Shown here: positions 34,401 through 46,200 of the stretch, one piece after another
How the letters are laid out: every line of letters begins with the position of its first letter
How positions within the stretch are numbered: position 1 is the first letter of the stretch
Source of the DNA: Nageia nagi
Lineage: Eukaryota; Pinophyta
DNA: 64,000 bases
Assembly: GCA_050084985.1 (NCBI GenBank)
Contig: JBITNC010000001.1
Coordinates: 61,008,001-61,072,000 of the forward strand
Direction of reading: 5' to 3'
Position numbers and translations under genes: made by a program
Notes under the pieces: model-generated
The model's database searches: none
What the model was told of the DNA's origin: nothing
What the model saw: the letters and a program-made list of their open reading frames with translations, nothing else

Positions 34401-36046
34401 AAAATTGAGTGCTCCACCAAACACTTCAACTTCCAAACCAAGGACACAAAGCATGGATCATGAAAAAGTGAACTTGACACTAATGAGGATAGTTATGAAT
34501 ACACTTAAACTTGAAATGGTTAGTGAAACTATTAAGCTACCACATTGGAAGTCATCCATGAAGGATGAGTATGATGCATTGATGAAAAATGGCATATGAA
34601 AGTTGGTAGATCTTCCACCATGGAAGAAGGTCATTGGATACAAATGGGTGTTCAAAACCAAGTAGAAATTTGATAATACACTCAATAAGCACAAGGACCT
34701 AACTCATTGCAAAAGGATATGCTCAATAGGAAGGTATTGACTAGGAGGAGACTTTTGCTCCCACAATGAAGATGAAGACCATTAGAATTACTTTTGTAAT
34801 GGTAGCTCAATTTGGTTGGAAATTCCATCAAATGGATGTGAAAAGTGCCTTTCTAAATGGAGACTTAGAGGAAGAAGTCTACATAAAACAACTTGAAGGA
34901 TTTGTGATTGATCCAAGAAAAATTAAAGTGTGTAGATTGGTCAAGTCTCTATAGGGATTGAAATAGGCTCCAAGATCCTAGTACATGAAAATTGATTCCC
35001 ACCTACTACAACATGACTTCAATAGGAGTCTATAAGATCCTAACCTCTACCTTTAACAACATGGGGGAATATTTTCATAGTTTTAGTTTATGTTGATGAT
35101 CTAGTTATCACAATTAGCACTAAGGATTTGATAATATATTGCAAAGATGATCTCAAATGATCATTTAACATGATTGATCTTGGCTTACTTCACTATTAAC
35201 TTATATTAGAGGTATGGAATATGCAAGATTGGATATTTATTTCATAGATGAAGTACACTAAGAAGCTATTAGAGAAATTAAGATAATAGAATGCAACCTG
35301 ATGTCCATGCCAATTGAACCTATTTTACATTTTTCATGCCATAATTTTTCTCAACTAGTAAATGCAACTCTTTACCATCAGCTGATTGGAGGGTTAATTT
35401 ACCTAGCATACACTAGGCCAAATATTTGCTATATCATTAGCTATCTTTCAAGATTTATGCATAAACTAAAGAAGGCCCACTGAACCATGGCAAAGCATGT
35501 TTTGAGGTACATTTATGGCACTAATGATTATGTCTTGGAGTACAAGAAGAATGATAAGTCATCTTGTCTGGATACATGGATGCATATTATGGAGGATCCT
35601 TGGATTATAGAAGATCAATGATATGATATGTGTTCTTCCTTGGATCTATATCAATTTCATGGGGTAGCAAGAAGCAAAGCATCACATCCAAGTCTACCAC
35701 AAAGTCAAAATATCATATTGTAGGAGATGTTGTTTGTGAAGCCATATGGTTATATCATATTTTAACAAACATTAGAATTCTATAGAAATAAACCATAGTT
35801 CTATATTGCAATAGTCAAGGTGTATTGAAATTAGTTCAAAATCCTTATTTTCATAAGCACACCAAACACATTGAGATACAAGTGCACTTCATTTAGGATC
35901 ATGTTTCACTACATAACATTCAACTCTAGTCCATTTCTATGAAAGAGCAAATTACACATGTCTTCATCAAATCTCTTCATAGTGGAAAGTTTGAATACTT
36001 TCAAAGCTTCCTCTCATGTCCTTTTAATACCTAATGTATTAAGGGG
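34401..36046 (+). pseudogene. Copia-2 reverse transcriptase and RNase H
   Basis: RT pieces: 'HWKSSMKDEYDALMKNGI' (34405-34599), '[20 protein letters not shown]' (34766-34954), then a TAG where LKQAPR is expected, and 'VYVDDLVI' at about 35088-35111 with the YVDD box intact. RNase H: 'QLIGGLIYLAYTRPNICY' (35301-35483), 'SISWGSKKQSITSKSTTKS' near 35650-35705, and 'HTKHIEIQVHF' near 35860. The end is a purine-rich ATTAAGGGG right before the 3' LTR. Confidence 0.85.
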
Positions 36047-36255
36047 TGTTTTAGAAATAATATATTAGATAATAATGGATACTTTAGGTATCTATATATT
36101 TAATAAATACATTAGTATTTATACTAATATCTCATATTTTAATATTAGGTTTTATGGATAATTTTGTTATCTCTATGGTAATGTAACTCCCACATCTCTA
36201 TTATATTTAAACCCTTCTTATTAATGGAATACTACAATTATGGCTTCTCTCTAAT
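36047..36255 (+). repeat. Copia-2 3' LTR
   Basis: Begins TGTTTTAGAAATAATA directly after AAGGGG, and pairs with 31579-31781. Confidence 0.85.
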
Positions 36256-36551
36256 AGATAGACAAAGATTTGAAAAGATAAGGCAATAAGGGAAACCCAA
36301 CCTCTCCAGCTTATGCATTCAAATTTGATGAGTTCATTTTAGACTAAGTCACTTGGGGAAGCATATTATGTCTTGACCTTGATCAAAAACTTCGATAGGA
36401 TGACATTTGGTTATCTACTTGAGCATAGGAATCAAACTTTGACAGGTTTAAAGATTTTAAGGCCTTAGTTAAAAATCAAACTAACTTTAAAATCAATATG
36501 CTAAGATTAAATAATGGAGGAGAGTATAGCAATAATGAATTTAATGCCTAT
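36256..36551 (+). pseudogene. Copia-H integrase, middle fragment
   Basis: Resumes the Copia-H integrase after Copia-2. In mixed frames it follows Copia-1 from 'RQ-FEK' through the first catalytic region to 'GGEYSNNEFNAY', which precedes the third catalytic position. It stops after CCTAT, the Tat-2 target site. Confidence 0.8.
36547..36551. repeat. Target-site duplication CCTAT (left) of Tat-2
   Basis: Exact match to 54408-54412. The interrupted Copia-H integrase reads on across the two copies when one is discounted. Confidence 0.93.
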
Positions 36552-37395
36552 TGTTGCAGTGAAAATAGAGCTGGAATGTATAATAACATGAAATACAATT
36601 ATTCTTAGATTTTCACTGAACCTCAAATTATGTAAAATAGGTAGAAATGTTGTAATTGTAAATTGATATTGATTTTTAGCTCAAACTACAATTTGCCCTT
36701 GGAAGGGACTTTTACAAATGCCATTTGCCAAAATGAGGCTATTAGATCTTCATTGTTTTTTGATTTGCTTGCTTCTCTCCTTGATATGGACAACTTGTAA
36801 ATCCTACACATATGCAAAAGACAATAACATCAAAGCATCTATGTATGACATGTATTAAATTGAAACTAGCATAAAACAATAAAAGGTATGAGCTCACAAG
36901 ATTTTGGCAGCATTACCCTACTCCAAAAAAAAAATGGGTCCCTATTGCTTTGTATTGGCTTGTATTTATAGATTTTTGGGTGAGATTTTCTAAGGCTGGT
37001 AAGGGGAAGTGAAAAGCCACCGTAGGTCGTAACTGACCCCCTCTATCCACATCATCTTGGAATAATGAGATGTTACAACTTTCTTTTATCATTTTTGGTT
37101 TATGTTTGGCTGTTACAAGTCACTGGTGATTACTAGGCAGACGTCGACAATCATCCTAAAATGTCAGCGATTGTTTTGGGTCATTGGTGACTGGTTTTCA
37201 ATTCTTATAACAATATTAAAGTGACCGCCAAATAGCTAATTTTTACTAAAAAAGGGTCATGTGACCACTTGTTTTGCATGTACTCGATGAGAGCTATCCA
37301 ATAATATGGTTTTTAAACCTATTTTATATTTTCTCAAAGAGTTATGATTATTTCAATGTTTACTAGTTAAAAAGGGACATTTTTAGGTGTCTACA
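36552..37395 (-). repeat. Tat-2 3' LTR
   Basis: 844 bp, paired with 53565-54407. It holds a minus-strand TATAAATA at 36962-36969 at the position used as promoter in the other copy, and motif copies of the AGTCACCGGTGTT type near 37119-37200. Confidence 0.95.
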
Positions 37396-37410
37396 TTTTG
37401 CCCCTTTTTG
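37396..37410 (-). promoter_or_regulatory. Tat-2 polypurine tract
   Basis: On the minus strand, CAAAAAGGGGCAAAA directly precedes the 3' LTR, suitable for plus-strand priming. Confidence 0.7.
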
Positions 37411-38096
37411 AATTATCAATCAAAAATATGGTTGATGATTTCAAAAATATAGAATGAGAAGCTTTGTTGCTTGATTATTTGTTGTTGCTTTTTTATGATA
37501 TAAGTTTTGACTCAATTTCTTAGATGAATCAAAATTTTGATTTATCAAATTATGATAAAATGTGTTTTCTTTTAACATTTGATGTAGTTTTGAAAAAAAT
37601 TTGAATATACTTCAGAAGTGATTATTTTTGGTATGAGATGTGTTGAGCTTATGTGACAGTTGCATGACATTTCTATAATGTTGTTTTGCATGTCTAAGCA
37701 CACATGTACCATATAAGTTTTCTTTAGTATATGAGTTTGATGGTGTTATCCTTTGTCCTGATAACAAGGTTTCAAGATGATCTCCTGTAACAATGATACA
37801 TCATATTTTATCAATTTTTTATTTTCTTGACCAATTTAAGGTTATTTTTGATAAATTTTTAATATTCTCATGACTATTCACAAATGCGGCATTTTACTTA
37901 CAATCGCTGGCATTTATTTACGGTCGTTAGTGTCTGTCCTCCAGTCACTGGTGTTTCTCCATTGGATGTAAGTAAAAAGAAAAAGTTTTAACTTTTTCTT
38001 ATTCATTTCTTTTCCAGCTTCACTCTCATTGTCATCCAGAACTAGTTTCCATTACAATTTCATTGATTTCAGCTATTGATATTTGTTACAATCACC

Positions 38097-40480
38097 ATGC
38101 CTCCACATAGATGCTCCACTGGACGTTCTTGACCTATCCTGGAAGAGGTAGGGTTTTGAAATAATTTTATTTTTTATTTATTATTTATAATTTGTAATTT
38201 AACCATTTAATTTCAAAATTGAAATCATGAATGATGTTTAGAAGTTACTATGATTATTTCTATCAGATAAAATTTGTAGATTAGGCTTTTATTTCTATTT
38301 TTTGTAAAAAAATTTATAATTCGGCTGCAGTTGCTGACCTAGGCTGAATGGATAACAGAATCGCCAGTGTTTGGAATGCGAACACCGGTGACTGAGTGTT
38401 ACAAATTAGAAACACCAGTGTTTTAGTATGAAATGCCATTTGTTTTTTTTTTTTTTGAGCTGAACCTTTTAACATTACATAGGTTCAATACATCTTTGAG
38501 CCTCGAGGTAGATATCCCTCGATTCTACAGGAGGGTAGAGATTTTCTAGGTCCAACCGATCATACTTTTTTTAGGTCAATTAGTTTTGGAGTGGGACCAT
38601 ACATGGGTTGCATTCATTGGGAGTATCCTTTATTAGCTGCATTGTTAGACAAATGGGACGCAGTGACATGTACTTTTCATATTTCGACAGGGGAGATGAC
38701 TATCATAGTGGAGGATATTCATAGATTGTATAGACTCCCCATTCATGGATAGAGGATTTTGCCTGTGGTGGATAGAATAGGAGCTTTACCTACTATTTCT
38801 TATTTATATGGGGCTACTTAGGTTGATACTATTGTTTCTAAGATTATCTCAGGTGGCATCCGATACTACCAGTATTGGATGGAGGATCAGCAAGGGGCGA
38901 TCCATTTTCATACTTGATGGGTTTAGTACAGTGTTATGCTCTCCCTGATATTGGTAATGGGAGGTTTCCATGGTCATTATTACCCATTATTATAGATATG
39001 ATACAACATGGTACAGTGTATGCTTGGGCACCTACACTATTAGCTCAAATTTACAAAGAGCTATTCTTTTATTCTTAGGGGCATAGGGCCTCTTTATCTG
39101 TTACTATCACCTTGTAGGCATGGGCTTATGAGCATATAGTTGTGGCTCATCCTCCAAGATTGTTGATGCCTGGGTTTGGTAGCCACTTGGATTACGAGGC
39201 TGGCATAGTCAGATGGCATGATGATTTTTATATTCACCCATCAGATGGAGTTTATCAAGATGTGAGTTATTATCGCCACATGATTAGTCACTTGATTCCA
39301 GATCAAGTGAGATTCAGAACTTACCATTTGTATCCCATCTGGGAGAGCTTGCAGTTGAGCTTACTGGTATTTGATAGCCACATGTTTTGAGTGGTCATTG
39401 AGCAAATTTTTTAGAGTATTTTCATTTTGAGAGAGTGACTATCAATTTGGCTTAGTTCAGGATGTGCCTGCACCATCAGTGCCATATCAATGTGAGGGCA
39501 CTATCTTAGCAGATGGTATATAGTCGTTGGTTTATGTAGACCCTGATCCTACTTAAGAGGAGAGATCATTGGAGGGTGACATAAAGGAGAATGACATTGG
39601 GGTGTCTGAGGCATTCAAGGCCTAGTGGGAGGAGGGAGATGATGGCCTAGAGGGTGAATTGGAGGGTCAACATGTTTGTTAGCACATCGATGTTGTTGAG
39701 GAGTTGGGTGCGGTAGCAGGAGAGGGCAAGGTAGGCAAGGAGCCTATAGGAGCAGAGGCTATGGGAGAGGAGGCTACTAGTGAGGAGGTCATGGTAGATG
39801 CTCCTAAGGAGTTAGCTCTAGGAGGAGGCTACTAGGTGTAGGTGAGGAGGGAGCTACCCCAGAGGTTACACGCAGAGTCGAGGAGGCTCCTACTACATAG
39901 GTTCTTAGCATTGATACTTTGCTAGGAGATATTTATGAGCTAAGATACTAGTTGGCACAAGCCAACTCATGCATGTACAGGTATAGGGTTGAGCGAGATA
40001 GATACAGATAGGAGAGAGATGAAGCTCATTCCTCTTTACAGGGAGCTCAAGCTCATCAGTTAGGAACAACATCTACTTTTAAAGGTGGTTCTTTAGTTTT
40101 CATTTGTGGCATTTGTTTAGTAACAAAATTTTTATAGTGGTTTGGTATAGATGTGGTTGATAGGTGTTCTAGCTTTTACTCTTGGGGCTCACTATCCTAT
40201 ACCTCCAGCTAGTTATATGCCTATAGATATCTCAGCATATCAGATAGGTAGTAGCGCATAGGGAACAGTTGGATCTCAGGTAGGACTCAGAGGTCACAAG
40301 GTTTTCCTAGTAGGAGTAGTACACCCTAGGCATCTCCCTTAGGTGCTGTTGGTTCATCCAAGTTATGAGGAGCTCAGCATCAGGTAGTCCTATAGGATCT
40401 GTAGGCACTACTCCTTTAGGTCAGGGTACCAGAGAGACTAGTAGACGATGGAGGTGACCGAGTAGTCCTAGCAAACAAGG
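38097..40480 (+). pseudogene. Antisense plant-mobile-domain (PMD) gene inside Tat-2
   Basis: This gene lies opposite to gag-pol, between integrase and 3' LTR. ATG at 38097 opens a 51-bp exon ending GGAAGAG at 38147. A GT...AG intron (38148-38482, 335 bp, T-rich with TTACATAG at its end) joins it in phase 0 to a long second exon. Exon 2 carries the PMD core: 'DKWDAVTCTFHISTGEMT', 'VEDIHRLYRLPIHG', then after a frameshift near 38880 'PDIGNGRFPWSLLPIIID', 'AWAPTLLAQIYKELF' and 'AWAYEHI'; the open parts are 38875-39078 and 39142-39390. A glutamate/glycine-rich tail follows (about 39540-39840). PMD proteins are related to domains found in plant transposons and in silencing factors. Several TAG codons and a frameshift make it inactive. 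That it is a Tat accessory gene rather than a separate insertion is inferred from the absence of any terminal repeats around it. Confidence 0.8.
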
Positions 40481-42550
40481 CAGTGGTTGGGGTAGTCTTT
40501 GAGGATACCCTTTTTCATGATGTTACTTTTCTATGTGCTTATGAGGTTATTGGACCCTTGTAGTTTTATTTTATGATTCATTATATTATGATAACCTTTT
40601 GATGGACTATTATGATGTATATATAGATAGATAGATTTTTGATATTTATAGTACTTGTATGATTCTTGATGCATGAGCTTTCATTCTATATATAAATTTA
40701 TGATAAAATAGGTATAATGTGATGTTATGTAAATTATGATAAACATAATTGTCTTTTAATTACTTGATGATGAATAGATGTTAATGATAGATGTAATTTT
40801 CAAAATGTATGATGCATAGATATAATTGTGGAATGTATGATGTATAACGATAACATATATCAACAAATTAGTTTGATGATGTTACTAATCTCAAAATTAA
40901 TTTAGTAATAAGTACGATTATAGTTGCTATAAACAATAGATTTAATTTATAATTTTAATAAGTTAAGTTAATTTAAGTTATTGATAACATGGAATAACAT
41001 AGTTGTTTACATAATTTAAGTTATTTAAGGACATATTTTTATTATATTTTTTGGAATCAGATGCATCATCTTCCGTACTTGGCAATTTTACAATAAACCT
41101 CTTGACATGACAAACTAGTGACTTATGGATGCATATGAACATTAACTTTATCTTGGTTAGGGGAACAATAAATAATCATTCTTATCCTTTCCAAAGAAAA
41201 GCAAATTTTAATAATGTTCAAAGGTAATAGATAATAGTAAAAATGGGTTTAACAAAATGATACAAATGATTCTAAACACAAACAAAATACAAATTATGAC
41301 AAAAGATTAGGTGACTTTGGAGGTTTATGAACATATAACTTTATCTTGGTCAGGGGAACAATAAATAAGCATTCTTATCCTTTCCAAAGAAAAGCAATTT
41401 TAATAATGTTCAATGGTAATGATATTCTCAAAAGGAATGGGTTTAACAAAATGACAAAATGATTTTAAACACAAACAAAATCAAATTAATGACAAAAGAT
41501 TAGGTGACTTCAGATTAATGACCAAGTTATTATAACATCTACCTTATCTTTCTTTATCTTAAGATTTACCAACCTAAGATGATATCAAAAAATATTGTTA
41601 TATGTTGATAAAAACCTAAAACTCCATGTGTGTAGTGAGATTCATTTCCCTTCTTAGATCATTTGAGATGAATATATTAAAGACATTAATAAGCTAGTCT
41701 ATCCATATGAAACATATAGAGGTCCATAGGAAAGAAGGTCGCTAACCAAAATGGACATATCACCACTCGTAAGGTATGCCTCATTTCTAGATAAGCGTCC
41801 ATAGCCTCGATGAGGATTAACCCCTTGATCTCACTACAACCTTGCTCTACTGCCAGTCAGGCATCCATAGCCCCGGTAGAGGATATTGTAATCACCCAAG
41901 AAGTCATTGATGTAATGTAGTAATAATTTTTTTTTTGATTCTTGGGTTTGAGATGAAGCAAATAATAGGATAGACACATAACTTTCACTCTTAATATCCC
42001 TTAGAATGATTTCATTCAAATTCTCTTAGAATTTTTTAATGTTGTAAGTGTTTGGAGTTTTTGGATTTTCCTTCAAACACAAACTTTATGTTTTTCTATC
42101 ATCTATGGTATATCATTTCTTTATGAAAGAAAAGACAAAGTGAATGTAGTGATAACAAGGAGATTATTCTAAGATGACCTTTTCACACATTACACATTTA
42201 CTGGATAATCACTTTTACAATGACATGCAACATATATTTACATCATACAAGGGCAGGGCACCCAATTGCCAAGTGACCTCTAGATGTTTCCATCTAGGTA
42301 GATTTTATAATTTTTATGTGTTTTATAATTTTCAATTTTTTAGGATTTTATAATTTATAATTTTTTAGGATTTTATAATTTTTAATTTTTTTTTATATTC
42401 TTCTAGGGAATCTATTCATGATGCATTCAAATCGAGTTTGAACTGCATCAGGATTAAATGAACAATGTGTTGAACTAAACAAAAAACTAAAATCTAATAC
42501 CACTTGATTATGATAGATTTCTGGAACACAATAATCTAAGTGTTCAAATG
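40481..42550. other. Tat-2 non-coding stretch between the PMD gene and the accessory ORF
   Basis: AT-rich, no protein recognised. It contains the 2 x 192-bp duplication (41119-41502), two imperfect copies of a GC-rich word (GCGTCCATAGCCTCGATGAGG near 41787 and GCATCCATAGCCCCGGTAGA near 41866), and a short T-rich reiteration of 'ggattttataatttt' at about 42300-42392. Confidence 0.6.
41119..41502. repeat. Tandem duplication of 192 bp in Tat-2
   Basis: Unit 1 (41119-41310) and unit 2 (41311-41502) both begin GTGACTT, contain 'ACTTTATCTTGGT.AGGGGA' and 'TTCTTATCCTTTCCAAAGA', and end 'GACAAAAGATTAG'. They have diverged by scattered substitutions and small gaps. A third partial start GTGACTT follows at 41503. 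Confidence 0.8.
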
Positions 42551-43594
42551 TTACGTTTGTGTGATTGAGATTATTTGTTCTCGATGTTTTAAAGTCAGGT
42601 TGTGAGTACAATCAACTATTATTTTGGGCTTTTCTATAGGCCATAGAAGATAGAAATATATCATTAAATCATATTCTAAGTTAGGAGAACACCATAACTC
42701 AAATGCGTTGATACAAACAATAACTTGATATCCATTTACTTTGACATCCCAACCGTAAGATTCACATGTATCATAGAACATCAAGGCCATTTTTTGTTGT
42801 ATTTCAATAGGCATGGAAAAGATATTTGAATACAAAGGAGTAGGAACATTATGAATAACTTTCATAAAGATATCTTTGTCATACCTACTTTTGAACCCCG
42901 GAAGATAACTTCCATTATTCCGTACTCTATGTCCTTTTGATAGTTTTTCAATAATCTCATTTCTAACCTTATTTGATTTATCGTTGTAAGCTTGGCAATA
43001 CGATAAGCTTGCCTTTTCTCCAATCTTCGTTTCCAAATTGTATGTCGCATTTGCATGCGAAGAAAATCTGTGAGTTTGCCTATATTGTTGTTGTAACGTT
43101 CTAGGAGGAAAAGCCACAAAAGTATTTGAAAAATCATAAATTACCCTTTTATGAGGTAAATAATGTAAAATTTCATCTATCCATTCTAGGCTTTTGGTTA
43201 ATTGTTTAACGTATTTCATCCTAGCTAAAAGGAGTGAATACTCAGTTAATTAACAATTTATGAAGATTCTCGGTATTCCATAAGGCCATTGTAGGCAGAA
43301 AGCTGTTATTTCTTATGATATTCTTTCCATATGGGTGAAATAGATTTGTGGATCTAAAATAATGCCAGCTTCATATCCATAAAAAGTGACTTCCCAACCA
43401 TTATTTATACCATAAAACATATGGTGTGTTCTCTCAAATTGTTCATCAATAGTTAATCATAAATAATTTAAGAGATTAAAATCAAATCTATGTTTTAAAT
43501 ATGTTAATACTAAATCACCTGGATATCTTGGCGATGGAAATCGTACTTATGGTTGCACTATGATACCTTCAGCAGATTCCTTTGCCAGATTCAT
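42551..43594 (-). pseudogene. Unrecognised accessory ORF of Tat-2, internally duplicated
   Basis: Reading from ATG 43594 to a stop at 42551 gives one frame of about 347 codons interrupted by only four stops, all before the 222-codon open part (43219-42551). It lies in the sense direction between integrase and the PMD gene. I do not recognise its family. Two segments resemble each other: 'MFYGINNGWEVTFYGYEA' (about 43420-43367) and 'MFYDTCESYGWDVKVNGYQV' (about 42781-42722), each preceded by an I-(D/E)-x-Q stretch and followed some 25-35 residues later by 'QWPYGIPRIFI' or 'LLWPIEKPKIIV'. No membrane segment, signal peptide or zinc motif is evident, so it does not look like an envelope-type protein. 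Confidence 0.65.
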
Positions 43595-43689
43595 CTTTTC
43601 TATTTTAATCATTAACACTTGATAAATATTAATATTTTATTTATTTATTATTTTAACAATAAAATAAAATAACAGAAAACTAATGTACA

Positions 43690-44910
43690 CTTTTTTTTTA
43701 TGTATAGAAGGGTCAAAGATGCATGATATTTATAGGTTCATGCTCTTTATTTCCTTCTAAATCTGATAAATGATAAGTTCCTTTACTAATTTTTTATTAA
43801 TGATATATGGTCCTAACCAATTTGGAGCAAACTTATCTCTAAGCTATTCGTTCTATTCGTGAAGTTTGTTGATTTTCTTTTAAAACCAAATCACCTATTT
43901 TGAACTCATGAATTAGAGCCCTTTTATCAAAAGCTCATTTTATCCTCTTCTGATAAACATGCATATGCTCTAAAGCATTAATACATTTTTCATCTAAAAG
44001 TAACAATTGATCTAAGTGAGTCTGTCTTGCTCCTCATCAGAATTTTGCTCACTTAGGTTTATTCTAAGGGATGGTATCTCAAGTTCTATGGGTAGGATGG
44101 CTTCTGTTCCATATACTAAAGAGAATGGTGTTGCCCCAATAGGAGTGCGTACACTAGTATGATAAGCCCATAAGGCTTTTGGTATTTGCATATGTCAATC
44201 TCTATGAGAATCATTTACTATTTTTGCTAAGACATTTCAAATAGTTTTATTAGTAGCTCTTGCCTGTCCATTGCCTTGTGGATAATATGGAGTGGAAAAA
44301 CTTTATTTAATTTTATACTTATCACATATTTGTTTTACATCCTTATTTTTAAAAAATTTTCCATTATCCATAATTAATTGGTTCGGTATGCTGAATCTAC
44401 ATATAATATAATTTTCTATAAATTCAGCAATTTGTGAACCAATGGTGGAAGTCATGGGAATAGCCTCTACCCATTTGGTAAAATATTCAGTTGCTATAAT
44501 GATGAACTTGTGTCCACCAGAAGATGTAGGTCTAATTTGTCCTATTAAATCTAATGCCCATTTAGAGAATGGCCAAAGTGATTGTATAGGATGTAGTTCT
44601 TGAGATGGTTGTGAAAATAAATGAGCATATTGTTGACATTTAAAATATTTTTTAACATATTCACAACAATCTTTTTCATTGTTGGCCAATAATACCCCAT
44701 TCATATTAATCATTTTACAATCACAGCACCATTAAAATGTCCTCCGTATGTTCCATCATGGGCGGAGGATATAGCTTTTTTAATATCATTCCATTCAAGA
44801 AATCTAAGTAAATACCATTGAAATTTCGTCAATGCAAGATATCCCCTATCAAACAATATTTAGTTGCTTTAATTTTAAAAGCTCATCTGATGATTTATTA
44901 AGGTTTGCAG
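43690..44910 (-). pseudogene. Tat-2 integrase
   Basis: Zinc-motif region near 44780-44620 shows H-DGTYGG-H and C-x-x-C in 'CFKCQQYAH'-type text; the open frame 44713-44303 carries the catalytic core: 'SKWALDLIGQIRP' with the first aspartate, and 'PNQLIMDNGKFFKNKD' with the second. The third acidic position and the C-terminal segment continue in other frames ('ALEHMHVYQKRIK', 'VGDLVL'-like text) down to about 43690. Matches the Tat-lineage integrase layout. Frameshifts and stops disable it. Confidence 0.85.
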
Positions 44911-45149
44911 GAAGAGTTCCAAATTTTAAAAAATCTATCAATTCTTTGTACCAATTATCTTTATCAGTTACATCAATATTTAATACACTTTTTTCTTCAT
45001 CTTCCTATTGTAATGATGATTGAGACAATTGAATTATTTCAACTTAATTGAAGAATTTTTTAGGATCTTCTGGGATAAGAGATCCAATAAAAGCCATAGC
45101 ATCTACAAATCTATTAGATGATCTTGGTGCACTTCTATACTAGAATTGG

Positions 45150-45509
45150 TCAAAAAAAATTTAATAATTCCTCAACTAATGCTTTATACTTTTGAAGTAA
45201 ATGTTCTTTACATTGATAGATTCCTTTCACTTGATTTACGATGAGTAAAGAATCTCCAATAATCTTAATTCTTTTAAGTTTTAATTTAACAGTAGTTTTT
45301 AATGTTAATATCAAAGCTTCATATTCTGCATTATTATTAGTACAAGGAAATTTTAGTTTAAATGAATATGGTATAGGGATCCCTTGCGGTGTTATAAATA
45401 CAACACCTACTCCACCACCTTGTTCACATCGAGAACCATCAAAGTGTATTGTCATATCCCAATCATCTTCGAGTTCTATAGGTATTTCAATTTCATCTAA
45501 TTGAAACAC
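45150..45509 (-). pseudogene. Tat-2 second RNase H (archaeal-type, aRNH)
   Basis: A clean 119-codon frame with the archaeal/plant-type RNase H features: 'MTIHFDGSRCEQGGGVGVVF' (first catalytic D), 'CTNNNAEYEALILTLKT' (catalytic E region) and 'IIGDSLLIVNQVKG' (next D). A second RNase H downstream of the usual one is characteristic of Tat elements. The open stretch looks intact, but it depends on a broken polyprotein. Confidence 0.88.
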
Positions 45510-46200
45510 CCCATCATTGGTAATTCAATGACAAGGGGTTTATTATCTTGCAATGGAGTATTAGTGAGATAATTATCAATTACTTGTCCTTTTATTGACT
45601 TTTGATCCAATAAAATGTAAATCAAATTTAGTTAAGTGCATTATCCACTTTGCAGTTCTTGAATTTTGATAGGTTTTATTCATCATATATTTCAATAGAT
45701 CCACTTTAGAGATGACATATGTTGTATGATTAAGCATATAATGTCAAAGTTTTTTAGTAGCAAAAATGATAGCAAGACATAATTTTTCCAAATATATATA
45801 CTTAATCTCATAGCTCACAAGTGTTCTACTCAGATAATATATAGCTTGTTCTTTATTGTGTTCATTCTTTTGAGCAAGCATTGTTCCTAAAGCATTTTCA
45901 GTAGCAGAAATATATAACAAAAAGGGTACATCTTTTCTTGGTGGACTTAAGACAGGAGGAGATAATAAATATCTTTTAATTTCATCGAATGCATCTTGTT
46001 GCTCTTTGCCCCAATGATATTCTACTCCCTTTTTTAATAATTTTGTAAATGGTTTACATTTATTAGAAAGTTGAGCTATAAACCTTCTAATGGCTTGTAA
46101 TTCTTCTATAAACTTTGTAATGTTTTAGATTTGTAGGAGGTAGCATGTCTTCTACTACCTTCACTTTACTAGGATCTATTTCAATTCCTCATCAGGACAT
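45510..46200 (-). pseudogene. Tat-2 first RNase H, decayed
   Basis: Pieces in several frames: 'LGTMLAQKNEHN', 'IYYLSRTLVSYEIKYIYLEK' and 'LLKYMMNK', following RT in the standard gypsy order. Catalytic residues cannot all be confirmed because of frameshifts. Confidence 0.75.

Larger units (their letters stand above)
31579..36255 (+). mobile_element. Copia-2: short-LTR copia element nested in Copia-H integrase
   Basis: About 4.7 kb with LTRs of about 203-209 bp (31579-31781 and 36047-36255). Its gag, protease remnant, integrase, RT and RNase H are on the plus strand. It separates the Copia-H integrase text 'FCE' from 'DRQRFEK'. Compared with Copia-1 about 18 bp of host sequence are missing at the joint and no clean target duplication is visible, so small deletions accompanied or followed insertion. 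All domains carry stops. Confidence 0.85.

Noticed and set aside
38875-39390. PMD gene as an ordinary host gene
   Set aside because: It lies wholly inside Tat-2, between integrase and polypurine tract, with no terminal repeats of its own, and is broken by stops and a frameshift.
42551-43219. Accessory ORF as an envelope-like gene
   Set aside because: No signal peptide, transmembrane segment or cleavage-site pattern can be seen; position alone is not enough.
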